From Sclerotinia nivalis (lineage: Eukaryota > Ascomycota > Leotiomycetes > Helotiales > Sclerotiniaceae): a stretch of 64,000 bases of DNA. The stretch is taken from assembly GCA_029531795.1 (NCBI GenBank), contig JAPEIS010000003.1, positions 2,232,001 through 2,296,000 of the forward strand, given 5' to 3'. Under the pieces are notes generated by a model. The model was not told the origin of the DNA. It worked only from the letters and a program-made list of their open reading frames with translations, and made no database searches. A program made the position numbers and the translations under genes. This document shows positions 1 to 12,350 of the stretch, in pieces. Every line of letters starts with the position of its first letter. Position 1 is the first letter of the stretch.

Positions 1-1510
1 CAGGTTTCAAAATATGGAACGTTGCTTTCTTATGATTGAAGGATGCTAGTTTGATGGGCTTGGTATTCCAAATATGGCACACCGAGCTAGGCGAAGTTAT
101 TAGTTATCCTTGCATTCAGATTTGGAATGCTGAGCGTACACAAGGTATTCTGACCCGCTTTAGATGAGGAGTCTTGTGCCGTTCAGAGCCTCGATCTACA
201 AATCAAAGCCCCTATTACTTCTCTGTTCCGTCAATACTCAGGGGTCCATCTTTGATGTTAGACCCTGAAAACAATAGCCGTACTCAAGTGTGCAGAATGT
301 CTACTGCTATTTGGAATAAAAACAAGAATACTTTGCCTGCATTAAATATCCTTTCTATCTAACATAATATCATGTCTGCACCTCTACTCTCAATTAATGA
401 CAAATCCTCGTCTTCGTAAGGTATAATAGTTCAATCTAAAACTGAAAGTTCCGGGTGGTTCGTATTGCCCTGGCCTGTCCACTTAACTTCGCTCCAACCG
501 AAATTTATGCCCTGCATGAGCCGCATCTACTCATACTCGTGCGGCCGGAAAGTATGACATACTTTGTTTATATATCGCTGTCATTTTTCTTGTAGATTAA
601 AAGAGTGGTGTTTCATACTTTCTGGCCGCACGAGTAGTTCATGGTATCCACTCTACCTGTCAGTGTACTACCCTCCTCACCAATTCCCTCCATCTATCCA
701 GGCTATTCTCAACCCCAGTGTCCCATCCCTCCCACTCCCTCCCCTCTTTCCACTTCCCCACCCTCACCACCACCCATCTCATTCAACACACTCCCAGAAA
801 TTATCCTCATGAAATCCACATCTTATCATTCATCCTCCACCTACCCTTCAGGATGAACCAAAATCCTTGCTCCTCACCCTTTTAGGACCTTTTAGACACC
901 GCAGCCTCGTAATTCACTAATCCATTCTCACAACAAATTCCAGGACTAGTGCCTCTCATCGGCACTTTCCAATTCATATGTTATCTTAGCATGATGTATG
1001 ACTTGGGAGAGATTACATTTCCTATTATAATTATCTTTGAGCATCTTTGTGTGAATCATGTGCCTATAAGTATGCGGATGAAAATACACGGCGATTTATC
1101 ATAGATGTGAATGTACTACGCGCATGCGGAGATAATGATTGTGGTTTTATTTTTAAGATTAAGAGAGACAATTATATATGGAGGTGTATGAGGACCGGCT
1201 GAAAGTCGTTTGGCAGCGTGTGGGAACGTATATTGTGGTTGCTGGAGATAGGGGCCGTTTGGGTGTTTAGCAAATAGAGCTGTGATCGGTGCTTTAATCG
1301 AAGCATAGTAAGGAGTAGGTTAGAAGTAGCTGCTATTTTTTCGTCTAGATATTCACATTCACATTCACATTCACATCTCTGGTCTTTTAATCCCTTAATA
1401 TCTTGCATTGGGCTATATATTATCTAAACATCCCCTAAGCTAACTTCACGCATGATCATCTAGATTATCTAGAACGTATTATACAAAGTCCATCCTTCAC
1501 TCAACCGGGC
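1..1510. other. Intergenic region with one MITE
   Basis: I see no credible gene here; the open frames are short and lack domains. The stretch contains a palindromic element at 536-634 (listed separately) and a four-fold ATTCAC microsatellite near 1350-1373. The right side is the 3' flank of the minus-strand gene that ends at 1511. Confidence 0.6.
536..634. mobile_element. Palindromic MITE, copy 1 (TA target site)
   Basis: The 99-bp element has terminal inverted repeats of about 20 bp. The left end reads CTCGTGCGGCCGGAAAGTAT, and the right end is its reverse complement with one mismatch. A TA dinucleotide lies on each side (534-535 and 635-636), as expected for Tc1/mariner/pogo-mobilised elements. 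There is no coding capacity. A second copy with the same termini lies at 50313-50431, which supports a dispersed non-autonomous family. Assignment to a transposase superfamily is inference from the TA flanks. Confidence 0.75.
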
Positions 1511-2728
1511 TCAATGTCTGTGGTGCCCACATAATCCATTTCCATGAAGTCCACTTCCGTGTGGACCACTCATATAAGGTGGTAGGCCGAGTCCATGTGG
1601 GATCTGACCTCCTTGGGATAAAGAACCATTACCTATGCTCATTGCAAGTCTATTCGGCAGACCCCCTGGTCCATATAGAGCGCTTAACTGATGCGGTACA
1701 CCAGATGAATGATGAGATAGTCCAGCAGGTATATGATAGCCTCTGGAGCTGGTTGCAAGTCCCATTCTCTCAAGATATCCTACCCTCGTAAATGACTCAT
1801 GTGTCATCTCGATTGAGCGGGCCTGCGGCATGGGTCCTAGACCTGCCATTGCTTTTGCAATGCCTGGGTGAATTTCACCACTTGCTGGTAAATCGGGCTC
1901 TGGGAGTACCGGGGCAATTGTTGGATCTAATCCGTGTTTTCGAGCATACTCCCAGACCTTAGCTTCTGTATATCTAACTTGTGCAAGAATGTCCGCGTCA
2001 TAAGTTGGGCCCCACCATCCAGCATCGAGAGTTCCCATATAAAATCCGCCTTTACCTTCAGCGAGGAGGTCGTCCGTGCATAAATGATTTCCACCATTGC
2101 AGACGTATCCATACTTTACTCGCTCCCAGCTGAACCCGGCTGGACATGGCCCGGCATACTGAATAAAGTCACGCACCCACTCGTCCTGTTTTTTCTTCTC
2201 TTCGTGATTCATTTCTTGATATTTGACTTGTCTGGAGGCCATGTTAATATCATGCTGAGTCTTGAACCTGCTCTTTGCATCAGGAGGGGCAGTTGTTGCT
2301 GCTACGCGCATCATGGTTGGCTGTCTCGAGCTAGAGGATGAACGTTGGTCTCTGTTTAGCAGGGTGTGATTATGAGAGGCTGAAGTTTGTCCATGGGACG
2401 AGGAAGCTTGTCCATCTCTTCGGAGTGCAGTGTGTTGTTGAGAGATTCTCGAAGATGATGCCCTACTTGATGAGTTATTGTCTCTTTCCAGTGTTGTGTA
2501 TGGTTTGGGAGCAGCCAAGGAATATGCTCTATCGGACGACTTATTGTCTCTCTCGAGGGTTGTATATGGCCTGGGAGCAACCGAAGAAGATGGCCGACTA
2601 GATGACAAAGCGGCCGTGGGTCGGGAGGGAAAAGACCTACCGGAAGTATGGTTATGTTGCGGAGCTTGGGTGCGAGCGTCTACAGGATTGTAGACTGTTG
2701 CTTTGTTGTAGATGTCTTTGGAGGACAT
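1511..2728 (-). CDS. Hypothetical low-complexity protein, 405 aa
   Basis: This is a single uninterrupted 405-residue frame starting at the first ATG (2728). I do not recognise the protein. The N-terminal ~150 residues are rich in Ser, Arg, Thr and Gln and look disordered. They contain three imperfect copies of a segment built on YTTLERDN (the third degenerate), suggesting internal duplication. A more ordered middle part (about residues 170-300) has conserved-looking Trp, Cys and Gly residues (PCPAGFSWERVKYGYVCNGG). The C-terminus is Gly/His-rich. No signal peptide or membrane segment is visible. The middle segment may be a lineage-specific fungal domain. The length of the frame and its codon use make it likely to be real, but its function is unknown. 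Confidence 0.65.
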   Translation of the reverse strand: MSSKDIYNKATVYNPVDARTQAPQHNHTSGRSFPSRPTAALSSSRPSSSVAPRPYTTLERDNKSSDRAYSLAAPKPYTTLERDNNSSSRASSSRISQQHTALRRDGQASSSHGQTSASHNHTLLNRDQRSSSSSRQPTMMRVAATTAPPDAKSRFKTQHDINMASRQVKYQEMNHEEKKKQDEWVRDFIQYAGPCPAGFSWERVKYGYVCNGGNHLCTDDLLAEGKGGFYMGTLDAGWWGPTYDADILAQVRYTEAKVWEYARKHGLDPTIAPVLPEPDLPASGEIHPGIAKAMAGLGPMPQARSIEMTHESFTRVGYLERMGLATSSRGYHIPAGLSHHSSGVPHQLSALYGPGGLPNRLAMSIGNGSLSQGGQIPHGLGLPPYMSGPHGSGLHGNGLCGHHRH

Positions 2729-4369
2729 GACAATGAATAGCTGATCGTGTTTATTGGTTCTTCTCTGTGTGGGAATCTGTGTGTGTATTTTTGTGATGTA
2801 GGTTATCCGCTGGATGGAAAGGAGGAGGGAGTTGAGAAGTAGAAGGCATAATATAGAGATCAGGGAGAGAAAACCACAGGCAGGACAATTGATTCAAAAT
2901 CTGAATCTTTGAGTGAAGAAGGTGGTATTGAATGTGAAATATCTTTGAATGGTGTCAACATTGTGTATATTGGATTCATGAATTGCATCCCACTTGAGAT
3001 ACAGATTGTGATTCATCAGATTCAAGTTCCTACCAGTAAATTCTGTGTACATTCTGAAGTAATATCATTGTTATTAACATTGAATATCTTCTTGTGGAAG
3101 GTTTTCTTCTTTCATGTGTGTTAGTGAGGTGCCATTTCCCCCGACCGGCCCGAAGTTTACCCAGATCCGACATACCAATAAAAAGTTTGACATCACATGG
3201 TCAAAAGAGTTGCAGAAGAGTTTTGTTGCATATCTGAATCTTGCAGAGATATTATATTTGGCATTCGAGAAGACAAAAGGAAATATCAGAGTTTAAAATT
3301 GTTGAAGTTCAAATCTCTAAACTTAAATTTTGCTTCCAGGCAAATGAAGAATCGCAATTATCCGCACCCAACAAAAAATTCATATCAAAACAACCCATTA
3401 AAATTTTGAATTGATTCTTGCAGGAATAGGATTGTTATTTGTTAATATATAGAATGTATTAATTTTAGAAGTTTTGAAATATCAAGATGAATTTCGGACG
3501 ATTTTTAAAACCGACTTTTTGAACCCTTTTTTACATTTTGGCCTGTGCTATGATTGACTTTCCGTCAAGATCGCGAGTAATGGTATTTTGAGCCAGGGGT
3601 AGTCTTCAGAAGCTTTGAGTGATAGCTTTAGAGCTTGTGTGAAAGTTATTGGCATTTTTAACGCAAATTTGGAGTCTGGTTGTGAGTTAGTTGCAGAACA
3701 ATCATATCAGTGGACGTGAAGATGTTTCGAGATTTTGTTAGAATTTGAGAGATTCGTGCAAATCCATGGGGATATGAATTTCGTGCAAATCCAATTCGAG
3801 TAGAGCCGTGGAAGTATTTCCGCAATACTCTCATCTTTCCAGAAGTTCTCAACTGCTACGCTGCCACGCAGAACCACTTTTGTTCCTGGTTTGGATGCAA
3901 CTTAACCTCATAGGGCTGATCAACGATTAGCAATGTCCAATCACCGAAAGGATCAGGAGAGCATCAAGGTCATATCCCGACAAGATTCCGTCGCTCGGAG
4001 GTTAAAGATCCCGGTTATGCCCGGCTATGCTAGATTATTCTTAATGCATCAGATGGTTTGAAGAAGATTTTCAATTTCGATTGTATAATCATTCAACTGC
4101 ATATGGTGGTATCGTGTCTCTATCTCTTGTTGGTCGTTTCAACATTATTTTCTTGATATTTTTGGAGGCGATCAACCTCTTTTTACATTTCCCCTTCATC
4201 CTGTTACATCGCCGAGCATAATATCAAGCGAAATATCACGTGGTAACGCCAAACCTAATATAATCTAGCTGTGGAGTCGAATTGAAGGTAAGATAAGCAA
4301 CCTTCCGGATTTCCCTCGGCATTCCCAACCTTAGTTTCATGAATTGAATGGAATTGTTCCACGACGACC
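2729..4369. other. Intergenic region
   Basis: This is the divergent space between the minus-strand hypothetical gene (start 2728) and the plus-strand Zn2Cys6 gene (start 4370), so it must hold both promoters. It is AT-rich with only short open frames of no recognisable content. Nothing else is seen. Confidence 0.5.
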
Positions 4370-7071
4370 ATGAGTGAAGGACCATCAGAACCAATTGAAG
4401 CCTCCATTACTCCTGATGAGGCCAATAGAATTATACACTCGCATCGTAAAGTTCGATATGGTACGATGGATCATTTCCCCATTCTTGACTGGATGGACGC
4501 AAGTCAAGAATCTTTCGTTGGCACTTGCTGAACAATTTTTTAGGAACCGCTTGCTGGCCTTGCAGGCAACGCAAGGTCAAATGTGATAACAGACACCCAT
4601 GTGAGAATTGTGTGAAGAGGGATCACGCCGTCCTATGTTCGTACAATCCAAAGAATCGGGATCTCGGGAAGACGATACCGACAGCTTCAGTAGCTGGAGT
4701 TAAAAGGGGCCGAACCCCGGACAGTGCCAGCGATCACTCTGGTAGAAAAGAAGACGGCTGGCCAAGAACAACAGGTAAATTCAAATTTGTGACAAATCTA
4801 CCAAGAAATCAAGATGCCTTCAATTCGGGTGTATAAAGTTCTCTCATCCATAGTTCCTATTGCTGGACCAAGTGTTCCTGTGGTAGTATCAAATACCTAT
4901 GAGTCCGATTGAACTCCGAAGTTAATATCACTACAGAAGAAGATGATCCAGATGAATCACGATATCTGGGGCAGAATTCAATCGCAGCTTTTTTGAGTGA
5001 AGAAGCTCAGATTGGATCATCGCCTGGCGAAGGCGAACACGATGTCATACGGAAAGACATCATGCCTATACTGGGTTTACAGATATCAGCGGCTCCGTTT
5101 CCGTTCATGTCCAAAGAACATATGGATAAAATAAGGCAAGACATTGCTGCGGCATTGCCATCGGATAAGGATGTCCTAAAGTCAGTAGCACCGAAGGTAT
5201 AAGCAAGTTGGCAGTCCCTGCTAACCTATGCATAGGTCATTTCAGATTTACAAACAAATAGTTCAGCCATTCTGGGGCTTGTTGATTGACATTGATGATT
5301 TTGAGACAAAGCTGTGTATCTACCTGGAAGATCGGGCTAGTTCGGCAAAAAGCAGGAATCCAAATCAGAAGGGGGTATCGTCAGCCTGGCTGGGGATGCT
5401 ATTTGCAGTACTTGCTGTATCATCAAACTACGCGGAGACTACATATCACAAACGTGTAGCGGCCTCACAAACTTTTGGTGTGTGAAAAAACTTCTCCTGC
5501 ATATTGAACCAATCTAATCTTAAGTACAGTTCAGACATCGTTCCATTGTCTGAGACTATCTAACTTCTTGATTCGCCCGTCGTTGGATTCATTGCAGGCA
5601 CTTTTGATCCTTGGATTTGTTCTAGCCAATGACATGAAAGCTGAGGCCTCATGGGCATTAATTGGTCTCACTTGTAGACTTGCTCAAGCTTTAGGCCTTC
5701 ACAGAGGTCCTAACGAAAGTGGCAGATTCTCATCTTCAGAGGATAACGATTTGCCACGCCGTAAACTATGGTATACTCACCCATTATCGTCTGTTGTTGT
5801 TTCCCAGTCTAACAGATTATAGGTGGACTATCGTCTGGCAAGACAGTTTACTCTCACTTTCATTCGACAGATCTCCCATCGCTGTAATCACAAGATGTAA
5901 AGTCCCTCTAAGCCCAATCGCTTTGACGGAAGGCTTTACCTACACAGAAGCTATGTACCATCTTTGTCAGAGAGTATTGGATTTCGTCAAGAATGATTCG
6001 GCTACCGAGCCAGATTATAATCAAATCATCGCCAATTCAATTGACGTCGAGAATATTCGTCAAAGAGTTCTTCCAGCACTCCGTATTAAAGAAGCATGCA
6101 AAACGGTCCAAGATAGATTACAGTACTTTGCCCTTCGCCTTCACACATCCTTCGTCGTCTCAGTATTATGCCGGCCCGCTCTTCGTCGTGGGGAAAATGG
6201 AATGTCTTCTGACCAAAAGGCAATCATCGCTGAAAAATGCAAACAAAATCTCACCGAGACGGTTAGAATGTACCTAAAAATGCATTCTCTAAGCGTCATA
6301 CCCACACGTTCATGGGCGTTTACTTACCATGGTCTTTCATCTGCGGTTCTTCTTGGAATCTTAGGTGAAACCAAAACAGATCCAGAAGTTCGACAACTTC
6401 AAGGAGATTTAATAAGTGCTCTGTCAGTTACTGCGGCAAAAGAACAGCCATCCACGATTCCTAAGTCAGATAAGGATATCGAGCTCAGTGGACCTTTATC
6501 GAGAGCTTTAGCTGCACTGAAAAATATCTATGATCATGGATGGGTAGTTGAACAACAACAAATTCAACAACGAGCGGTTATGGCCCCAGAGGCTCAGATG
6601 ATGCAGGAACAAGATTTCAAGTCTACAAGTGAATATGATCAGCAAAATGCTGCTCTTGCTATGGCCTCCCTGCAAAATGGAATTGTACCACCGTATGTCT
6701 TTACACTTATTGATGGATTTGTAGGCAATCTTTTACTAACATTGCACAGTTTGGACTACACGCAGCAGATCCCTATGGGTAATTTGGGTGATATGCAGTC
6801 TGTGGAGCAGACACTGAATATGTCGCCGATGGATCTATTTGATTCGATTTTCTGGGGTAAGTCATTGATAATCACTTTCCCCTCATCCCTTCTCGTCTGT
6901 CATTCATTGATTGATAACTCCCTATTATTGCTACGCTCGTCCTTGTCCACTCTCTTTCATTAAATACAATTCATACTAATGCCCCGTATAGAACCCTACC
7001 CCCAAAATGGTCTCGAAACAGGTTTCGATTATGCAGGAGCGTCGTTTTATCCCCAGGCACCACCCTTTTAA
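4370..7071 (+). CDS. Zn(II)2Cys6 fungal transcription factor, 703 aa, eight exons
   Basis: The Zn cluster lies at residues 34-62 with spacing C-X2-C-X6-C-X5-C-X2-C-X8-C (ACWPCRQRKVKC...). It is followed by a linker and a fungal-specific transcription factor middle region containing SLDSLQALLILGFVLAN and GLTCRLAQALGLHRG. Exons are 4370-4460, 4544-4774, 4937-5196, 5246-5477, 5530-5770, 5823-6692, 6750-6856 and 6992-7071; all junctions keep phase and most introns carry a CTAAC-like branch site. The start at 4370 is chosen because exon 1 splices directly into the cluster. The intron at 6693-6749 is 57 nt long and stop-free, so its retention would keep the frame. The C-terminus is short and Tyr/Pro-rich. 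The protein should be a nuclear DNA-binding activator; the targets are unknown, and neither neighbour suggests a secondary-metabolite cluster. Confidence 0.9.
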
Positions 7072-7295
7072 GAGGGCATTAATCTTGACTGGCTGCCACA
7101 GCCTAGTATTTCATAATACACGAGGAAGACCATGATAAGTGTCTATTTAGTCTGTAAAAAATTTGGAGTTGGTCGCAGAGTTTGAGGGATGTCATTTACG
7201 AAGAAATTGTCACCAGTGTGCAGCTATTTGGGATATGTGGCTTGGAGTACTTATGAGCTGTGGGAGGATCTGATTGCTGGGAAATAAAAACCTTG

Positions 7296-7343
7296 GAGTG
7301 AGTTTACTTTAATGAGGTTGAGTGAGTTTACTTTAATGAGGTT
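7296..7343. repeat. 24-bp tandem direct duplication, two copies
   Basis: Two identical, head-to-tail 24-bp units begin with GAGTGAGTTTACTTTAATGA. They lie about 225 bp downstream of the Zn2Cys6 gene stop, probably in or just past its 3' UTR. A two-copy array of this length could be polymorphic between strains. Confidence 0.85.
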
Positions 7344-7932
7344 CATGATGGTTTACATTTTGTATATGATTATTATTTATTGATTTTGCTGCTGTTGCTA
7401 CCGCTGTTGGTATCATATTTACATACTATGCATGATGCGTGATGCGTGATGCGGTGACTGAAGAAGTATTTGACTAGAGCATATATTTGTATCCCAACTA
7501 GATCGAAGGAACTCCATGGATTCGGAATTGATTGAATACGGTGAGGAGGTCTAAAGGTACTGCAATACGGCAGTTATTGGCGCATGCGTGAAAGCCCGCA
7601 TCAAATACTGGAGTATTATATCTTCATCATGGAAAGAAATACAGAAAGGGCAATGGTAATGTTACAACAAAATCTAAAACTCACCTCTTACCCAATGTAG
7701 AGTATATCCAATCTAATCTAATAAAATCTCTACCGTCATATTCCCAAAACTTTACGAGTATTTGAGTATTGGGTATTTCGATATCAAACAGTGATACCAA
7801 TACCATACCGTCTATGGTACCCGTATTTCTCTTCAAACAAGAAAGAATATGAAGTCACTGCCTACTCCTTTGCATTTAAATTTTGCACTAAAAGTCTAGG
7901 TAAAATTAGGTGATATGGATTTAGTAATTGTA

Positions 7933-7990
7933 AATAGGTAGGTAGGTAGGGGAGTCAAGCTGTGTATAGGTAGGTAGGTAGGTAGGTAGT
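7933..7990. repeat. TAGG microsatellite, interrupted
   Basis: Two runs of TAGG tetranucleotides are separated by about 20 bp of unique sequence. They are non-coding and likely length-variable. Confidence 0.85.
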
Positions 7991-9085
7991 TTGATTATAA
8001 AGCGATTTCTATTTCCAGTTTAATGTGTATCCTAGTCAGTATCCATCCCAATACACCCAATCCATCCACCACTGCATTCATACTTTTATATTTCCACACT
8101 ATCCAAAAAAAAACCAAAAAAAAAAACAATCATATATTCCTAAACTTCGCAAAATTCACACTAACAGTATCCAAACCACCCATTTATATCATATATATCC
8201 TTCCCGCTAAGCAAATATGAATATCCCAAAATCCATTAGGTACTAGATAGGTAGGTAATTCATGAGGAAGGGTTAGGATTGGCCATGAGAATACTTTGGA
8301 GAGGTTGAATGAGCATGGCATGCTTTAGTGATTCTACCTATCGGATGTCTGGACATAAAAATGGTTGTCCCGCATGAAGTTTTGTACATTGCACGTTGTC
8401 TGCATGCATAGTGCGTGGGATTCATATCGGATATGGAATTTATTACGGAACTGGTGTAACAATGGCATGATTGCATAACAAGAGGTTCGCATAAAAGAGA
8501 GAAAGAGAGAGTTCTCATGAAAATTAACTCATCTAACCCTTACTAGATTACCAAAGAATTATGATATCTCAACCCTACTGAATGAATACAAGCAATCGTG
8601 AAAAGAAAGTTGACCCAAAAACGCCTCATGATCGATACCCAAACGCACGACGACAGTTAAGTCATGATCACCCCCACCCAGCCAGTACATAAGAATCTAG
8701 CCGAGAAGCGTACCACGCCCATCCATCCCCCGATGTGATATCCAGGTCCATCATACTAGTACCAAAAACCACCATACACCTCAAACGTCCGCGGACGTGA
8801 AGAAGTAGAAATACAATCATAAAATACCCCTTTCTTTCCCTTTCCTTGTTTCACCACCCAAAGCCCTGCCTAATAATAAACCAATTTGACACAATACCCT
8901 TCACTTGATAGTATGCGCATCATTGTCCAATGACCCGCTGACCGAAAATAACCAGAACTAAAACCAAACCATAAACCGAAAACAAACCGAGAGTGCGTGA
9001 TACTTATACGCCTCTTTATCGAAGAATTGCTAGCGATGCAAAAGACAAAAAACTCATCTCATCTCATGATCAGAGAATGATAGAT

Positions 9086-9743
9086 CTATTCTTGCATAGC
9101 ATCGCCAGCAATGTTTTCGTTTGTGGTTTGTTTAGGGCTCGAGATGTCTTGACCGAAGAGCTGGCCGTTGTTTGCAGCTGTGAGCTTTTTGGCAGAGGTT
9201 TTGGCAAAGAGGGAACGGGGCTTGGCGTTCCTGAACAGAAATTATTAGCATTTGTTTCTTCCTTATTGGCGAAGTTTGAGGTTCGGTGATGTTGCATGAG
9301 AGAATATGTCTGTGTGGAGGGATAGAGGGTGAGATGGGGCAAAAGAATTCACTCACTTTCCAACCTGTTTGTTGCGATAAGCCGACAACTTGGCAGTCGT
9401 TGGGGATTGGATGGTATCAGATGGGGAGATATATTTTTCCTCTTGACCCCTATAATTGAAGTAACGAATTAGTGAATATTCATATATTTCTCTCTCCTTT
9501 TTGAAGAAATAACAAGTGAATGCATTGCTAAACAGCGAAGCCAAAGTACTTAAAGTGATGGGAGAGGGAACAATCAAAGCAGACATACCCATTCTGTTGC
9601 ATCTTATTCTGCAAAACCTGACGATGATACTCCATACTATGAGGATCAGCCACCATAGTTGGTTTCTTCTCATCAACAACAGCATGTTGATTCATCGCCG
9701 AAATATTGACGTCTTTGTTTGAGAGAACGCTTGGTGAAGACAT
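9086..9743 (-). CDS. Spo12-family cell-cycle protein, 130 aa, three exons
   Basis: Exons are 9589-9743, 9357-9449 and 9086-9230, joined in phase with GTATGT and GTGAGT donors. The protein has the features I associate with the Spo12 family. These are DPHSMEYHRQVL (residues ~34-45), the core SPSDTIQSPTTAKLSAYRNK (60-79) with two Ser-Pro sites, and a following basic KPRSLFAKTSAKKL segment. In yeasts, Spo12-like proteins act in the FEAR pathway, promoting Cdc14 release and mitotic exit; they are small, disordered and CDK-regulated, which fits the SP sites here. The family call rests on the core motif only. The locus is easily missed because no single exon gives a long open frame. Confidence 0.75.
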
Positions 9744-10295
9744 TATAATTGATCGTTCGTTGCGAGCGTACGAGGAGAAGGAATCTTCGTATGGAGTGAT
9801 GGAGTTGTGGTGGTAGTGAAGTAACTTTTGACTTAACAATTGTGTATTGAGTATTGGATCTGGAATGGAATAGGATTGAATTGGATATTGCAAAAAAGGA
9901 CTCTTCTTTCGTGAGGATTTTATGTGGTTTTATGTATTTGAGAATGGTGGAGGATGAAAAATTTATGAGGAGAGCTTCTGCTATTTGATTATTTACGCTT
10001 GTTGTCCCAGCAACGGAATGCACATTTCTTCGGAATCTCCACTTTCCCCCCATGCAAATCAATAAACATGAATGTTAAATTGATCAACTCACTGACGTAG
10101 AAATGGAATTGAAAAAGCCTTTAGCATTTTTGCGATTTTGCATTTTTCTTGCATTGTTTTGATTTATTTATCTTAGTCATCTAATATTTTTGTTATGATA
10201 TGAATTTTATTATTCCTCAATTTAGTAGACTATGCAAAGTTCGTATTGTTTCCCTTGTACGCAACAACGAAATAAAACCCGAATCCTTATCTAAC
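9744..10295. other. Intergenic region
   Basis: This is the promoter side of the Spo12-like gene and the 3' flank of the acyl-CoA dehydrogenase gene, which lie in tandem on the minus strand. It is AT-rich, and the overlapping open frames are extensions of the Spo12-like exon. Nothing else is seen. Confidence 0.5.
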
Positions 10296-11871
10296 TTATA
10301 ACTTGGATCTCTCCCGTACAGTTGGTCCAGGTTCTACATGTTTGACTCTGTACTTTGCAAACAGGGCTTCCGTGGCCTCCATCTGCTTATGAATCTTCTG
10401 AGTCACCTCCGCTCCTCTCCTGTTTTCGTTTCTACCCAACTGTTGTAGATGTACCTCATCTGGTCCATCGGCCAACCTCAAGGTTCTGATATTTGCCCAC
10501 ATGGATGCGAGAGGGGTATCTTGACATACACCAGCTCCTCCGAATGATTGGACAGCACGATCGATGACGGTCAATGCCATGGTTGGTACAAGAACCTTTG
10601 CCTCGCCAATTTCTTTTAGTGCACTCTTTGCACCTCCTTCATCTATCTTAATAGCAGCATTGAGTACAACTAGACGAGCTGCATCGATTTCAATTCGGGA
10701 CCTTGCCACCCACTCAAGAATTACACCATGCTCTTTCAATTGCTTCTTAAAGGGTGTCTTTTTGGGATCATTGATGCGCATAAGCATCCAATCGAGAGCT
10801 TTCTCGGCCTGGGGACTAATTAGCTTTGAATGGTTGTGTAGATCTTGATAAACTTACAGCACCAATAGATCTCATGCAGTGATGGATACGTCCAGGACCA
10901 AGACGACCTTGAATAATCTCAAATCCACGTCCAGGGCCGAGTACCATATTTTTTGCTGGTACTCTAACATTCTTGAATGTCAAATGTCCATGACCATGAG
11001 GAGCATCATCAAAGCCGTAAACTGACAACATTCTATTTATTGTGATACCAGGGGAATCCGCGGGAACCAAAATGACAGATTGTTGCTTGTATTGATCCGG
11101 ATTGTTAGGATCACTCTTAGCCATAACAATATAAATCTTGCATCGTGGATCACCAGCGCCACTTGACCACCATTTCTACAACATATTAGCCCAATTGCCC
11201 CTGACCAAAAATGGGGGCGTCACAACTCACGGAGCCATTCAAAATCCAATCATCCCCATCTCTTTTCATATCCATTTGAATATTTGTAGCATCCGAACTG
11301 GCAATATCCGGTTCCGTCATCAAGAAAGCCGAGCGAATCTTTCCAGCCAACAACGGAGCCAGCCATTGTCTCTTCTGTTCCTCGTTTCCATATTTCGCCA
11401 ACACCTCCATATTCCCCGTATCTGGGGCCGCACAATTGGTAGCTTCAGATGCTAAGTGTGATTTACCCAATTGTTCTGCCATCAATCCATATTCGAGATT
11501 GGAGAAACCGGCTCCTTCTTTATAATGTGCTTTCGCAAGGAACATGTTCCATAATCCGAGGCTTTGGGCCTCTTTCTTGAGGTCTTCGATAACTGAAGGG
11601 TAGGCATCCCATCTCTGAGCACCCTCGCCGAGTTGAGCATGGAATATGGGATCGGCGCTTTCGATTGTTAGTAGTGGTCTTGTGCGGTGAGGAAATGGAA
11701 TGGCATGATAGAAGGCTTACGGTATACATTTCTCCTCGACGAATTTTGTAACGAGATCAAGAGTCTTCTTTGCATGATCACTCACTCGATTAACAGCCTA
11801 GCGGAGCAATTAGTATGCGGAGGCAGAACCAAATAATGAGCTCTTACGAGAATAGGGATTTTGTCAGACAT
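10296..11871 (-). CDS. Peroxisomal acyl-CoA dehydrogenase (ACAD10/11-like), 452 aa
   Basis: Exons are 11848-11871, 11721-11797, 11231-11657, 10858-11175 and 10296-10808, all in phase. The fold is recognisable from [16 protein letters not shown] in the middle domain, [10 protein letters not shown] at an exon start, a conserved QSFGGAGV loop (about 369-376) and [18 protein letters not shown] near the C-terminus. The latter segments are typical of the ACAD10/ACAD11 branch. It should oxidise an acyl-CoA to a trans-2-enoyl-CoA with FAD. The last three residues are SKL, a canonical PTS1 signal, so the enzyme is predicted to be peroxisomal rather than mitochondrial. The first exon is only 24 nt. Substrate chain length cannot be read from the sequence. 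Confidence 0.88.
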
Positions 11872-12350
11872 GGTGGATGAGACTATAGGAGAACTGAATG
11901 GATTCGTGTACGAAGTCTTATCAGTATTTAATTAAGATAATGAAAGCGATAAGAACAATTGTGTATTCAAAGAAGTTTCTAAGTTATAAGTATGTTTAAG
12001 GGGAAGATTAATATAAGCATTTAGGTTCCTGTTATTCTACCTTTAGTTGCTGTTACCCCGAACTTCTCCACACTTCGGCTCGGCCAATTGTCCTTAGACC
12101 GAGGCAATTTATGACGAGAGGGGCTATGAACGTTATTAATCAATCAATCCTTTAGGGCCAACTACATCATGATATGAAATCAATGAATCAATGGTACGAG
12201 AAATCAGTTCATATTGCTAATAACCCAGCACTCGTTGACCAAGGTAATGTTCATTTTCTATTTAATCAATACCGCAAACTCCAACCAAATGTGCAAACCG
12301 CCACCGTTATTGAGGTATCCTTTCTATGACCCAAATCCGATATGTGACCT
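11872..12350. other. Intergenic region
   Basis: This is the promoter of the acyl-CoA dehydrogenase gene and the 3' flank of LSG1, both on the minus strand. No further feature is seen. Confidence 0.5.

Larger units (their letters stand above)
7072..9085. other. Intergenic region with simple repeats
   Basis: These 2 kb separate two convergent genes. They contain a 24-bp perfect tandem duplication at 7296-7343 and TAGG-type microsatellites near 7935-7990. An A-rich tract lies near 8105-8125. No gene is supported. Confidence 0.55.

Noticed and set aside
7933..7990. CRISPR-like or telomere-like repeat
   Set aside because: It is a simple TAGG microsatellite without spacers, and the fungal telomere repeat TTAGGG is not formed.
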